Shown here one piece after another: positions 34,440-46,568 of a stretch of DNA of 64,000 nt (within the stretch, counting starts at the first letter, position 1; every line of letters begins with the position of its first letter). The DNA is from Tubiluchus corallicola (lineage: Eukaryota; Priapulida; Priapulimorpha; Priapulimorphida; Tubiluchidae). The notes beneath the pieces were generated by a model. That model saw only the letters and a program-made list of their open reading frames with translations, did not search any database and was not told where the DNA came from. A program made the position numbers and the translations under genes. The stretch spans positions 159,830 to 223,829 of the forward strand of contig JAQGDQ010000374.1 in the NCBI GenBank assembly GCA_030141605.1, read 5' to 3'.

Positions 34440-36394
34440 ATTTTAGCAACAGTGACACATTAAGTTTCATACGCCATTTATTTTTTGACTTGTTTTAAAA
34501 CTTCTGTATCTTTGACCAAATCTAAGAGACCAACATAAAATTTTTAGTGTTTGTACACAAGTATCTGTAACTTCAGTGTGGCAATTTTCACTTGATTCCC
34601 TTATTGTCTTCTTACAATATTTTGATCAAAACTTCGGTACATTTTTGAGCCACCAGATGTAATTATATAAAGTCGTCATCACTAATCGCTTGTAAGATAT
34701 GTAGCATAAACTAGTTGAACTTAAACTCCATGTTTCCAAACACACGTTGCTTAAATCAGTTTCTGTATAAGCATCTGGGATTTTCCAATTGGCTGGGACC
34801 ACTTCCGTATGCATTTAATAATAACAGACGTGTTCAATAAATCATCCAGATTCTAATAAAATATTACAGTCGGTATATTTGCAGTCGAGGCGTAAAAAAA
34901 GTAATCATTGCTATTGCTTGCGGTGATTAAAATTAGCCCTTAATGAAGCTGTCTTAGTTTTCAGCTTGAAACAGTTTTGTATATAACAGCAATAACGCGT
35001 TAATATTGTCAATTGTGGAAGCCATTTATCATAGCGCGTAAATAGTGCTTGCCTAGCTGTAGGCGACGGGTTGCGGATCGACTTACATATTTCCTGATAA
35101 CACTATTACCATTTCCGTGTTTCAAAATCCACAAAAATCGCGTTCTCGAAGATACATTGTAGTGTGTCGTGTTTTGGTTGATTAGTTTGTTTGTTTATTT
35201 GTTTGTTTGTTGATTGGTTGGTTGTTCGGTCAATCAGTACGTTGGTTGGTTGATCGATCAGCATGTTGGTTGGTTGGTTGGCTGGTTGTTCGGTCAATCA
35301 GTACGTTGGTTGGTTGGTTGGTTGGCCGGCCGATCAGCACGTTAGCTGATCGTGTGGCTAGATGGTTGTTTAGTTGACTGGTTAATCGGCTTGTCGGTCG
35401 ATTGGTTGGCCGAATGATGTGTCAAATGTACCATGCAACTACAAACCATTGAAATTAATATTCGGATCATAATTGTTAAAACAAAATTAATGATTATTCA
35501 ACATGCCTATTAGGTTCATTTCTTCATCTGGGAATTTACAAAAGCATCGGCTGAAAGTGATCCTCCATGTTCACTTGCTTGACATTTCTGATGCGTCATT
35601 GATCTTTGCAAATAGCTGGACGTCAACATGCAGACAGTCTTGATGCTGTTTCAGTTTATGTGAAATTGAAAAACTACCCACTTTTCCTCCCACGACTAAT
35701 AAATTTTGCCTGTGTAAATTTAATATTGTTTCATCAAGAAGCCGTTCCGTATTGCGAGAGCAATTCATTTTATTAGTTGCTGTGTTGATTATTAATTTCA
35801 CACAACCCAATTACGTCTGCTGTAGTTCTTGTAGTTGTTCATTAGTTTACCTTAAACGCCGGTGCATCTTTTTAGTAAATACGTGCCTTGATGTTAAGAA
35901 AATTGCATTAAATAAGTGGCTCATTGTAATTACACACCAATACCATTGAAACTATGGAGATGCAGACATGTACCCATAAATCATTACAATCATCACCAAG
36001 TTACAAAATATTTCGTTCAGTTGCAATTTAGCTAAAATTGTACTATATAACCTATTGCAACTGACCTAATGAAAATATTGCCCCAGTGAACGTTTGCCTA
36101 GCTGACGCTGACGTGTTTCTGATATTACCGGTTCGACAGCGCTGACCTACCAGAGTTGGAGGTGTGTCAGCGTCCTGACATCACGTTTAACTGATCATCT
36201 TGTCCCGTTTGTAGATTTGTTTAAAGCTCGTACATACCCCGTACAAATCATACAGTGCACATGACATTTTTGTATACCTTGAAGTACTTATACTAACTGC
36301 CAGTCAACTGTTTGCTACTTGTTAGTCTGAACGAATAGTTGTCACTCATGACAGAAAATTCCTTCCGACGTGTAAAACGCATGTACTCTTACAG
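34440..36394. other. Non-coding upstream of the multi-exon gene
   Basis: No exon is recognised with confidence. The minus frame at 35571-35810 (79 codons) is open but unrecognised. A TTGG/TTTG/GATC-rich cryptic repeat lies at 35176-35410. More 5' exons of the plus-strand gene may lie here or before it. Confidence 0.45.
35176..35410. repeat. Cryptic TTTG/TTGG repeat
   Basis: Degenerate tetranucleotide tract with a larger imperfect duplication: GGTTGTTCGGTCAATCAGTA occurs at about 35219 and 35284. Confidence 0.8.
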
Positions 36395-36530
36395 GATGCC
36401 AGTCCAAGCCCAGAAGGACAGCCTGAGAAGAACCAAATACAACGGAAGGGCAGCAGTAAGAGCATTACAAGCCGTTCCCGCTTACGCGGACTGTCATCTC
36501 GGAAAACGCACTCAAGTTCCGGTACTTCAG
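36395..36530 (+). CDS. Exon 1 seen: Ser/Arg/Lys-rich segment
   Basis: The acceptor is ...CTCTTACAG. Codons read DASPSPEGQPEKNQIQRKG, then SSKSITSRSRLRGLSSRK and THSSSGTS. Two donors are possible, GTTGGT after 36530 and GTACTT after 36521. Both leave phase 1, so both join exon 2 in frame through a GTA (Val) codon. The composition suggests a disordered, phosphorylatable N-terminal segment. Confidence is lower than for later exons because the splice sites are weak. Confidence 0.62.
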
Positions 36531-36863
36531 GTTGGTTCAAAAATCAAACTATTCTTATGATTTCTACACCAGATAATAGTATGTGACAAGTTCTTATGTC
36601 ATAAACTATAAACTACTATAAAATCATTCTCGTCTCCTGCATGAAAACTCAATGTAATAAATGACAAAAATCTTACTGTTCAACAATTAGATCGGCTCTT
36701 TTCGCGTTGACCTGCACTGTCATATTTCCATAAGTGGATAAAGCTTGTTCCTGATGACTTAGCTGTGTTACTGACAAATAGGTTCTTTGCTGAACCAAAG
36801 GGATTAATTGCTAAAAGCACTAGATCATGTTGGAGCAAATCAGACCATTTTGCATCTGATCAG

Positions 36864-37197
36864 TAGGGGTGAGCATCGAACGTTCGAGTTCGATTCGAAC
36901 GAGTTGTTTTAGTTCGAACTCGATTCGAATCCAAAACTATAGATTCGAGTAATTCAGCACTTCAATCACATATGTTCCTGATCATTAAAACGATTGAAAC
37001 ATCATGCAATTAGCATAATTTAGCTGTGATTTCGGTGCACAACTTTAAACAAATTACTAGTCGTTTTATTGTAGAACAAAATCTAGTGATATGCATGATC
37101 TTTGTAAGACTAATTTTTACTGGTGGTTCGAAAACTTGTTCGAAAAACGTTCAATCTCAATTCGAATTCGGTTTCTGGTAGGGAATGCTCACCCTTA
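36864..37197. mobile_element. hAT-type MITE, 8-bp duplication CTGATCAG
   Basis: The TIRs are TAGGGGTGAGCAT and, inverted, TAAGGGTGAGCATT. They are flanked by identical 8-mers CTGATCAG (36856-36863 and 37198-37205). The 334-bp body is full of TTCGAA/GTTCGA words near both ends (CGAACGTTCGAGTTCGATTC). It lies in the intron between exons 1 and 2. No transposase. Confidence 0.9.
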
Positions 37198-37631
37198 CTG
37201 ATCAGTAAATTAGCAGTCGAATATTCCTTTTATTTTGCTATTAACCAGCTGCATACTTGTTGCTTTGCTGTGGTTGCAGTTCATTGGGATAGCACTGTCT
37301 ACTAGTGACATTATGATAACTACAGCTATTGCTGCAAGCTCACACATGGTGATGACGTACCTTATATAATTGCTGATAAAGTCCAACAGGTTATTTGACG
37401 GAGATTCTACGTTTTAAAAGTAGATTGAAACTAAAATTTCTCTTTCCACCATGGTTTTACAGATGATAGTGGCAAAATTAAGGCTTCTAGTTGTGCCATG
37501 CATTAATATTAATAATTACAATAACTGTTGTTACTCATCAAACAGTGCAGTGCAGTTATTAATGACAATGAGGATTTTTCAGCAAAATAATATTATTATT
37601 TTAATGTAATTAATGTTAATATTTTTTCTAG

Positions 37632-37831
37632 TAATGGGTGACAAGCAAGATTTTGATGAGGTGGAATATAGTTTACAGAGTCTAGTGAACATGGCTGGTA
37701 ATCCAGAATGCACCAGCCACATACTTAGTGGTCTCTTCAGTAGCACAGCGTCCATCTTGGAGCTCACATGCCAACTGAATGGAGAAACCATTGCTCGCTC
37801 TGTCAGCAGTCTGATGAAGCAGCTCATACAG
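37632..37831 (+). CDS. Exon 2: start of the helical N-terminal half
   Basis: The acceptor is TTTTTTCTAG and the donor GTAAGC. Apart from the shared Val codon it encodes MGDKQDFDEVEYSLQSLVN, MAGNPECTSHILSGLFSS and QLNGETIARSVSSLMKQLIQ. The internal Met (37634) could be an alternative start if exon 1 is not used. Ends in phase 0. Confidence 0.9.
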
Positions 37832-38213
37832 GTAAGCTATCACATAATTAGATTTTGTTGTTATTACGTTATTATGAAAATGCATGTAACACACACATAT
37901 ATTGTCAAGTCAATATAATTTCTGTGTGTGGAAATGCATTAGGGCCTGTTGGTATTGCAAGTGATCAGTTGCAGCCAGGCAGCGGCTATTGCATTTATTA
38001 CATTGGAATCATTACCTTTGTGCAATCCTGTTGTTGCCGACAGTGCTGCATTAATTATAGATATTGCAAATTTATTATTGATGATCATTTTTAAAAACTG
38101 ATGCTCGAGTTGGCCTACCATTATAATGACATTATTTTAATTAGCACCTGAGCATTTCACCATTTTCTTTTTTTTTCTTAAACCCCTGCCCATTTTAGTG
38201 CCTGCTGGATAAT

Positions 38214-38249
38214 AATAATAATAATAATAGTAGTAGTAGTAGTGGTAGT

Positions 38250-38304
<55 letters not shown>

Positions 38305-38371
38305 TGGTAGTGGTAGTGGTAGTGGTAGTGGTAGTGGTAGTGGTAGCGGTAGCAGCAGTGGTAGTGGTAAC

Positions 38372-38443
<72 letters not shown>
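38214..38443. repeat. Compound ATA/GTA/GTGGTA trinucleotide array
   Basis: (ATA)n, (GTA)n, (GTGGTA)n, then (ATA)~20 over about 230 bp in intron 2. It gives Tyr-rich and Leu/Pro-rich minus frames that are artefacts. Confidence 0.96.
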
Positions 38444-38444
<1 letters not shown>

Positions 38445-40658
38445 GGATTTTAGTAATGCTGTTCTACGCTTTGCTAAGTCGTAGAAACGCGCGGCCAACA
38501 GTCAAGCACAGTAGTTCTGGCAGTCCGTGAAAGTCAGCTTTGGAAGCCAAAGATTACTGTCATTGACTTAAAGCGCTACTTCCAAAGAAAATTGTTTGCG
38601 TGTTTTGACAACTGAAATAACTTTAATGAAAACTATTGCTAAGTTACTATGTTATATAAATTGTACTCACCCAGAAGAGCAAATTACCCTTCAGGCCAAA
38701 AAATTATGCGTTCGTAATTTCTGACGGTATATAGGTAACTGATTGATAAACTTGAATATCTAACTATATATATAAATTATAATAAGTAGTTTCACTTTTG
38801 ATGTAGCTACGGCAGTGAAAACTTCTTCAGAAATGCGAATATCTCCCACATTGTTAGTGCTGTCCATATTACCCATAACACAAACATCGGCTCGTATGGT
38901 GATTCTGCATCTCAGTTTTTCTCTTTATTGCCTCATAGGTATGAGGTAATCAATTAATTTATCAATCTTGCATACCAGAGCTACATTGCAGCTCTGCCCA
39001 CAGGCAAGTCTTGTTATGCAAAATGATTTTAAATGAAATTTTGGTATTCGTCATGATACCATTATGAATCATCGGTCAAATTTTAGATTAGGTACCACAA
39101 TAAAGATGGATATTCCAACTTTTGTCTGACATGACAGCTATATTACTTGGTTTCCTAATTAAATAATTTTGTAAAACAATGAACACAAGGAGCTCAATAG
39201 AGAGATCTATAGTAGGATCCTGAATGCTAATATTATTTTCTGTGCTACATAGAATATGTCTTAGATGATAACAAATTGTTGGATTTTGTTAATTTTAGTC
39301 AACTCCTTTAAATTTTATATCAGTTTGTACATGTATTCTTATTTGTAAAGCTTGAGTTGCACAAGAAACAGAGGTGCTATGCACGATTCATTTTAACTGT
39401 GTAGATGAGTTACAAAAAGTCATTCTGTTTCATCGTAATTAAATCCCAGATTTTATGTAATTATGTTTGGTGTGACTAATTCAAATAAAACTTAGTTAAA
39501 ACTTATGTTTGTGAGCTATATATATTAATGTATTGATCAAACAATATAATATATTATTAAACTAAATACTAAATTTGATAATTAAGCATTTTTTAAAATT
39601 TATCCTGAAAATTTTATAGTACTTTTTTGCATAAATTTTATGTACTTTTAAAGAAAAATTTCTGGATTTACCCTAAACAAAGACTGATCCCCAATAATTG
39701 TCAATTGGTTGTGTAAGCCGGGAAAGTGTGTAAAGTTCATCTTATTGAATTTTGAATTTTTGCATTTGCGTTTGTTGTATGCTATTTCAAAGTCAAAATT
39801 GATGAATCATTTCACTTGTTCGACCTTTACTGCAGCCGCAATATGTGAGTAATGGTGCAAGTCTTCAGTAAGCACAAGATACTGCAGTTGTGAGCTGGGA
39901 CATAGTTTCAGTATTACTTAGTGCAAATCTTCTTTCTGCTTAAGACCAATCACATCTTATGGAGAACTTACTTAAGTAGTTAAAGTTAGATAAGTTCTGC
40001 ACCAGCTTCAGAAACGAAAGTAAAAAATTGGATGTTATTAAATATCTATTTTGTGCCAGAACTTAACACAGTGATTGTGTTACATTCCGTTTATGATGAT
40101 GGTAAGGAGGGTATGCAATGCATAATTGTTCATTTAGGGCTCATGATGTTAATGCAAATGTATTGTACCTAAAATTCTAATTGATTTACGCATTATTATT
40201 AATTGAAAAAACAGGCATTTAATTAATCCCCTTCTTAGGGATTGAACCCATGGATTCGGAAGACATTGATTTAATTTTGGGGCTAGAGAATTTCAAATGA
40301 TAATTTTTCTCATTTTTGTTACTTAAAATTTGCAAGTGTCCATGAATCTTCTTTGATCTAAAACACCAAAGATTTAAAGTCTAACAGAGTAGCATAAAGC
40401 CTAAAAAAGTAACAACGATTGACATACATATTTTTCATCAAAAATAGGAACTTAAACTCTAGGCATATAGAATTTTCACAAAAAAAAATCTGAAAAAAAT
40501 TGCTGATAGGTAATTTGAGTTGTAAGCATACATGTCATTTGATGTAATTTAATAGTATAACCCATGATTGACTCACTACATAGTCCAGTAATGTGCTCCA
40601 TTTTATGCAGAATGCCAAAATTACTACTCAGTCACAGTACATTTTTTTCATGTTTTAG

Positions 40659-40914
40659 ACTGCATATGAAAACTTTCTGAAAAATCCTGCATCACGTGAA
40701 AAGCAAATTGAAATGAGCGGTCACTTGGCACAGTTGCTTCAGATCTCGTTAAAGGTTTTAGTGACCGGAGGGCAGCACCTGCAGTTCACAGCACTCGTGA
40801 CCATGAACAAGATCATCGACATCTGCGTACTTCATCAGATTGGTCATCTTAGACGAGACAAGGACGACTTGGAGAGAATTGGGTCAGAGAAAAGATCAGA
40901 GGCCGCTAGTCAGG
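40659..40914 (+). CDS. Exon 3: helical segment
   Basis: The acceptor is CATGTTTTAG; the donor is GTTTGT (weak but GT). It encodes TAYENFLKNPASREKQIEMS, HLAQLLQISLKVLVTGGQHL and FTALVTMNKIIDICVLHQIG, ending in a charged run (RRDKDDLERIGSEKRSEAASQ minus one). The repeated amphipathic helices fit an armadillo/HEAT-like fold. Phase 0 in, phase 1 out. Confidence 0.9.
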
Positions 40915-42267
40915 GTTTGTGTCCTATTTTCTTCTAAAATATGAACGTGTATTCTGTGCGACACCATCACTATAATTATAATTAGGTGGATTATTCTTAT
41001 CCCTGCACGTTGCATGTATCATATGAAGATTTATTGCAGGGATGTTGTCGAAATGGAAATTGTATTATACAATAATTAACCTTCTCTCGTCACAAATATT
41101 TCTGTTATTATCTTCTTCAGTTTTGCTTGTAAGTCGCCATGTCAAATCATATCAGATTACTGACTAATTCAGATTAAATTAATCCTAATTTTTTAATACT
41201 AATAATCATTGTCTTACTACATTAATATAATAATTATAGTTATATCATTTTTCTACAGGCCCCGTGAACTAATTATGCCATCGAATATCTAAGCGGAGTG
41301 TGTAAATGACCACTTGGTCCTACACTCCCCTCACACAAACCAAATTTGACCAGTGATAATATTATTTTTGTATGTGTGTTCTGTTATATGTGTGAAATAA
41401 AATGTCATAGTTCGTAGTTCATGGTTTGCCGATAATTGTATTTTCGGTTCAGTTTTGTTTTCATTAAAAATTAAGTTTCGTAGCCAAAACTTTCGGTAAT
41501 TTTTGGTAGCATTTTTCCGAGGTTTTAGTAGTATTTATTCAGCTTACGTTTTTTTCTCCTAGATGTTAAAAATCGCTGAAAAATTTTCTCTAAAATGATC
41601 CAAATAAAGCGTAAATATCGTTTATTTAACTTTTTGTATCATTTGTAGCAATACGGCATATCTTCAGTGCTGACGACTATGAAGCTTTAAGGTCTCCAGG
41701 CACAATCAACCGAAATTTCTAAACATAATTTGAATGAAACCAAGTTTAACTTTATAATTTATGAAATATAGACAACATAATATTTACAAAATAAAATTCT
41801 TTTATGCTTCCTGATCTTTAACCATAAACATGTTAGGTTTGGTTAGGAGGTTTTACAAATATAACCAAACAAACAAAAACAAAGTGTTTTATTTATTTCA
41901 GAGTTTTTTCAGTTTTGTTAGTAGTTTGGCCTTGCAAAAATGATTTCGGTTCGGTTTCCCTTTGTAATTTCTGTTGTGATAACATCCCTGATTTGTTGAA
42001 GCTTTTCAGCTGCGGCACTTCAAAGTCAGGTCAACTCATTAATTATCATTTGTACAGATAAAGTCTACTGAGAATTCGAGGTCTGTTAAAACTGGAAATG
42101 TTATTTTTTATAATCACATAATTATGTAGGATCACAAATAATGAAACAATGTATAAGATTAATGGAATAAATCCAAACTTATTGAATTTGTGAAATCAGA
42201 CATGATGAAAAGAAAGGAAATTTGAAGCAATTGTGAAGGAACGTGAACTTGAACCTGGGACGTTTTT

Positions 42268-42322
42268 AGGGCGCAGTGCCTTATAATCTAAAAGCACATG
42301 GTTCAAATTCAATCAGGCTCAG
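42268..42322 (+). pseudogene. tRNA-Ile(UAU)-like relic
   Basis: TTTTTAGGGCGCAGTGCCTT followed by ATAATC resembles the D-stem end and anticodon arm of tRNA-Ile with a TAT anticodon. GGTTCAAATTC follows as a B-box. The acceptor stem and T-stem do not pair, so it is a degenerate tRNA or tRNA-derived SINE scrap in intron 3. Confidence 0.35.
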
Positions 42323-42898
42323 TCATGACTTCATCGTCTTCTTCCTGTCAGTCGGTTTTAGCTTCAAAATTTTAACAATTGTGCCTTCGATCCATCATTA
42401 ACCGACAACTTTAAATTCAAGATTATGAAAGTTAATTAATAACGTTTCTCTACAAAAGAATAGACAATAGATCAAGTCGCTCATGGGGCAATATGGGTTG
42501 CCCCTAAACAAATAAAAAATTTAGGTTTAGCTCACACTACACGAACTGCATTATTAATGGTCTTTCTTGTTTTAGTCCATTTGTTCATAACATTTGTTTT
42601 AAATGCTTTCTGGAAGCCACAGTTTCTGAATTTCTCATTCTGGTGCAAATGCAGTAATAACATCAGTCTACAGTAGGTAGCTGATGTCATAAAACAAGTT
42701 TATAGTTTACGGTGTTTCATTAAAGTTTTCATTTCGTTTAGCTTATAGATATTGAATATTGATATTGAATTTCTCAATGATTTGATATAGTTATAATCTG
42801 TTCATGAGTTTTCTCCTTCGGATGCTTGCAGCATATTTTGCATTTTGCACTCTCAGTCAAGATTCTCTAATTGATTTGTGATTATCGATTTTGTGCAG

Positions 42899-43090
42899 GA
42901 ACAAAATGGTGGCGTGGCCCGAGTCCTAGCGCTGCTCGTTCACTCCGCAGCAGCATTCGACGAAAAGACAAAGAGAAAAGTCCTGCAAACCTTACCGCTC
43001 CCGAGCAGGACACTCCAAAAAAAGTGTCTGCTGGCGATGCCACGACTTTAGTTGATTGCTTTTCTCCATACGAGATTATTTCTGACATTG
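42899..43090 (+). CDS. Exon 4: basic linker
   Basis: The acceptor is TTTTGTGCAG; the donor is the consensus GTAAGT. It encodes TKWWRGPSPSAARSLRSSIR, RKDKEKSPANLTAPEQDTPK and TTLVDCFSPYEIISDI. It looks like a charged Ser/Pro/Lys-rich loop between two helical blocks. Phase 1 in and out. Confidence 0.9.
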
Positions 43091-43228
43091 GTAAGTATCC
43101 GTGTTACATTCTTAATAGGATTTTATGACTCGAACGTAAATCTTAGATTCGAATTCCTAGTACGTTGAGAATATTATACTTCACCTGCTGTTGTTTCAAT
43201 CCTCCTGCACTTCAGTCTTGTATTCCAG

Positions 43229-43315
43229 CTTTGCAGGCTGCTTTGCAGACTGTGGACCCCATCTTGCCAAAAAATCGTTACCCCGACTGCAACTCCAGAC
43301 AATTATACACCCAGT
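43229..43315 (+). CDS. Possible 29-codon cassette exon
   Basis: A pyrimidine-rich acceptor (CTTGTATTCCAG) opens a frame that continues exon 4 exactly: A, LQAALQTVDPILPKNRYPDC, NSRQLYTQ. The 87-nt length and 1-1 phase mean it can be used or skipped without a frameshift. The sequence looks coding (helix, then PKNRYPDCNSRQ). The weak points are the donor (GTTTTT) and the fact that exon 4 also joins exon 5 directly. Confidence 0.4.
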
Positions 43316-43489
43316 GTTTTTAAGCTGTGCATTAATGACAAGACATTTATTTAAGAAGTTAGAGAAAACCTCTTTACCAAGATTACTTGATGATATGATG
43401 AGGAAAGTAATGTGGATTTTTGGCTGTATGGAAATTACTATTATGAGTGTAGGTTCGGCAGCGACTTGACCAAATCTGAACCTTGATCC

Positions 43490-43583
43490 AAGTCTTGTAA
43501 TCAAATGAATCACGCCATCTACAGGTTGTGACACAAAGTCTTGTAATCAAATGAATCACGCCATCTACAGGTTGTGTTGTGAC
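43490..43583. repeat. 46-bp duplication
   Basis: AAGTCTTGTAATCAAATGAA...CATCTACAGGTTGTG occurs twice, 46 bases apart, in intron 4. Confidence 0.9.
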
Positions 43584-44105
43584 ACAATGTTTTTTCATAG
43601 AGTTATTAGCCTTTATAACCCGCCATCAGACATTGAAGTTTTTTATCTCATTATTATGATTACACAAAGAATTCATTGTCATTATTAAACAAAAGAAAGT
43701 TATAAATTAAATAACTTAATTTTTTCTCTCAAACTTCAAGCGTGTGCATTGGCGTAAAGAATGTCACGTTTAGCGTATTTGGCGTGATTGGGAGGTACGA
43801 GGTACAGAAAGCATCTTTGTTTACCGATATTTGTTTACTGATCGTCGGTGACATCGTGACTGTACTCATAACGTCATTCTCTCGCAAAGAAAAATGGCGG
43901 TTCTTCAAATTTAATACCGCTACCAACAAAGTGATAAAGAAACAAGTTTTACAATAAGTTTATAATAAAATAAATGGAACATTCGTGATAAGAGTATGAT
44001 TTTAAGTTGTAACAGCTTATATTATGGTGAGGGTTTAACTTAAGTTTAATGCTTAGCTAAATGCAATTACAAGGAATTTTGGGATTGTTTGTTTTTCTTG
44101 CTCAG

Positions 44106-44196
44106 ATCCGGCATCAATTCTTACGATAATGCATAATGCTATAACTCTTCACAAGCGAGTTGTAGGAACCAGAGTATACTGTACACCAAGTCAAAG
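44106..44196 (+). CDS. Exon 5
   Basis: The acceptor is TTTCTTGCTCAG; the donor is GTAAGC. It encodes (D)PASILTIMHNAITLHKRVV and GTRVYCTPSQ(R). Phase 1 in, phase 2 out. Confidence 0.9.
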
Positions 44197-44320
44197 GTAA
44201 GCACCAATTTTTTATTTATTGTTATTTACTTTGTTTAAAATCACTAAGGAAGACCCTGCATTTCTATTTCCATAAAGTTCACTTGAAGCTTTTATAGAAT
44301 TAACAGTGATTAAGCCTACA

Positions 44321-45985
44321 TGATCTGCAGGTCGTCTAGACATGATCTGCAGGTCGGCTAGACATGATCTGCAGGTCGGCTAGACATGATCTGCAGGTTG
44401 GCTAGACATGATCTGCAGGTCGGCTAGACATGATCTGCAGGTCGGCTAGGCATGATCTGCAGGTCGGCTAGACATGATCTGCAGGTCGGCTAGACATGAT
44501 CTGCAGGTCGGCTAGACATGATCTGCAGGTCGGCTAGACATGATCTGCAGGTCGGCTAGACATGATCTGCAGGTCGGCTAGACATGATCTGCAGGTTGGC
44601 TAGACATGATCTGCAGGTTGGCTAGACATGATCTGCAGGTCGGCTAGACATGATCTGCAGGTCGGCTAGGCATGATCTGCAGGTCGGCTAGACATGATCT
44701 GCAGGTCGGCTAGACATGATCTGCAGGTTGGCTAGACATGATTTGCAGGTTGGCTAGACATGATCTGCAGGTCGGCTATACATGATCTGCAGGTTGGCTA
44801 GACATGATCTGCAGGTCGGCTAGACATGATCTGCAGGTCGGCTAGACATGATCTGCAGGTCGGCTAGACATGATCTGCAGGTTGGCTAGACATGATCTGC
44901 AGGTTGGCTAGACATGATCTGCAGGTCGGCTAGACATGATCTGCAGGTCGGCTAGGCATGATCTGCAGGTCGGCTAGACATGATCTGCAGGTCGGCTAGA
45001 CATGATCTGCAGGTCGGCTAGACATGATCTGCAGGTTGGCTAGGCATGATCTGCAGGTTGGCTAGACATGATTTGCAGGTTGGCTAGACATGATCTGCAG
45101 GTCGGCTATACATGATCTGCAGGTTGGCTAGACATGATCTGCAGGTCGGCTAGACATGATCTGCAGGTCGGCTAGGCATGATCTGCAGGTCGGCTAGACA
45201 TGATCTGCAGGTTGGCTAGACATGATCTGCAGGTTGGCTATACATGATCTGCAGTTCGGCTAGACATGATCTGCAGGTTGGCTAGCATGATCTGCAGGTG
45301 GCTAACATGATCTGCAGTCGGCTAGACATGATCTGCAGGTTGGCTAGACATGATCTGCAGGTCGGCTAGACATGATCTGCAGGTCGGCTAGGCATGATCT
45401 GCAGGTCGGCTAGACATGATCTGCAGGTTGGCTAGACATGATCTGCAGGTTGGCTATACATGATCTGCAGTTCGGCTAGACATGATCTGCAGGTCGGCTA
45501 GACATGATCTGCAGGTCGGCTAGGCATGATCTGCAGGTCGGCTAGACATGATCTGCAGGTTGGCTAGACATGATCTGCAGGTTGGCTATACATGATCTGC
45601 AGTTCGGCTAGACATGATCTGCAGGTTGGCTAGGCATGATCTGCAGGTCGGCTAGACATGATCTGCAGGTTGGCTAGACATGATCTGCAGGTTGGCTATA
45701 CATGATCTGCAGGTCGGCTAGACATGATCTGCAGGTCGGCTAGGCATGATCTGCAGGTCGGCTAGACATGATCTGCAGGTTGGCTAGACATGATCTGCAG
45801 GTTGGCTATACATGATCTGCAGTTCGGCTAGACATGATCTGCAGGTTGGCTAGGCATGATCTGCAGGTCGGCTAGACATGATCTGCAGGTTGGCTAGACA
45901 TGATCTGCAGGTTGGCTATACATGATCTGCAGTTCGGCTAGACATGATCTGCAGGTTGGCTAGGCATGATCTGCAGGTCGGCTAG
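44321..45985. repeat. 22-bp satellite, ~75 copies, with higher-order repeat
   Basis: The unit is CATGATCTGCAGGTCGGCTA plus GA, tandem for 1.67 kb, starting about 125 bases after the exon 5 donor. Variants at three sites (GGTC/GGTT/GTTC, AGA/AGG/ATA) recur in fixed order. In the distal part a five-unit, 110-bp block is reiterated: TTCGGCTAGA, TTGGCTAGG, TCGGCTAGA, TTGGCTAGA, TTGGCTATA. Every unit has a CTGCAG palindrome. Three shortened units lie at 45274-45320. Confidence 0.96.
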
Positions 45986-46310
45986 ATTTCTTTCTGAATT
46001 CAGAACTGTTGTTTCTAACTTGTGAGTTTCTAACTTTGTTTTGTGTAAATTTGCATAATTTTATTAACCATAATTGTTTGCTATTAATTTAATTTTGATC
46101 TGTTTTCCTATTCTATTCTTTATTTTGTTCTAACAATATTTGCTCGCCTTGCTGAAATTAGTAAACTCACTATTTAGTGCTGGCAGACTAGATGACCTTT
46201 TGGTCTTTCACCATCCTGTCCTTCTGTAAACTTTGTAACTCGTTGTTATATACTATCTATGATTGTTATTCTGAAGGCAAAAAATAAATTATTATTATTG
46301 TTATAAGTCA
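45986..46310 (+). mobile_element. LINE-type 3' UTR and tail
   Basis: AT-rich sequence ending GGCAAAAAATAAATTATTATTATTG, a poly(A)-signal-like AATAAA followed by an (ATT)n tail. This is typical of the end of CR1/L2-like LINEs. No coding part is attached, so the assignment rests on the tail alone. Confidence 0.4.
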
Positions 46311-46568
46311 TTTGAATCAAGGCTAAAAGTGTTAGTTACAAAATTATCTTATTTCACTGAGTGAAGGTACATTCAGTTTAACTGGTCATCAGATTGTTTG
46401 AAATTCTGTATCAAATGCACATAATCTTACTGTGCGCACTTTGCTGTGCTCATTTTTCTGTGCACAATTTACAGAAATGCGAAGGTTTGTAATTAAGAAA
46501 CTCGAGTGAGTTTAGTTTTTGCAAAGATTAATTGAAAAGTAACAACACAATTCAGTAGTTTAGCTGAA

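Noticed and set aside
35571-35810. 79-codon minus-strand frame as a possible exon
   Set aside because: Composition is protein-like, but no motif, neighbour exon or convincing splice pair could be found.
38137-38498. Poly-Tyr and poly-Leu/Pro frames
   Set aside because: Produced by the trinucleotide array in intron 2.
43196-43534. 112-codon minus-strand frame
   Set aside because: Antisense to a plausible plus-strand exon and to a 46-bp duplication; no motif.
44321-45985. CRISPR-like regular repeats
   Set aside because: Contiguous 22-bp units with no spacers, in a eukaryotic intron; a satellite.
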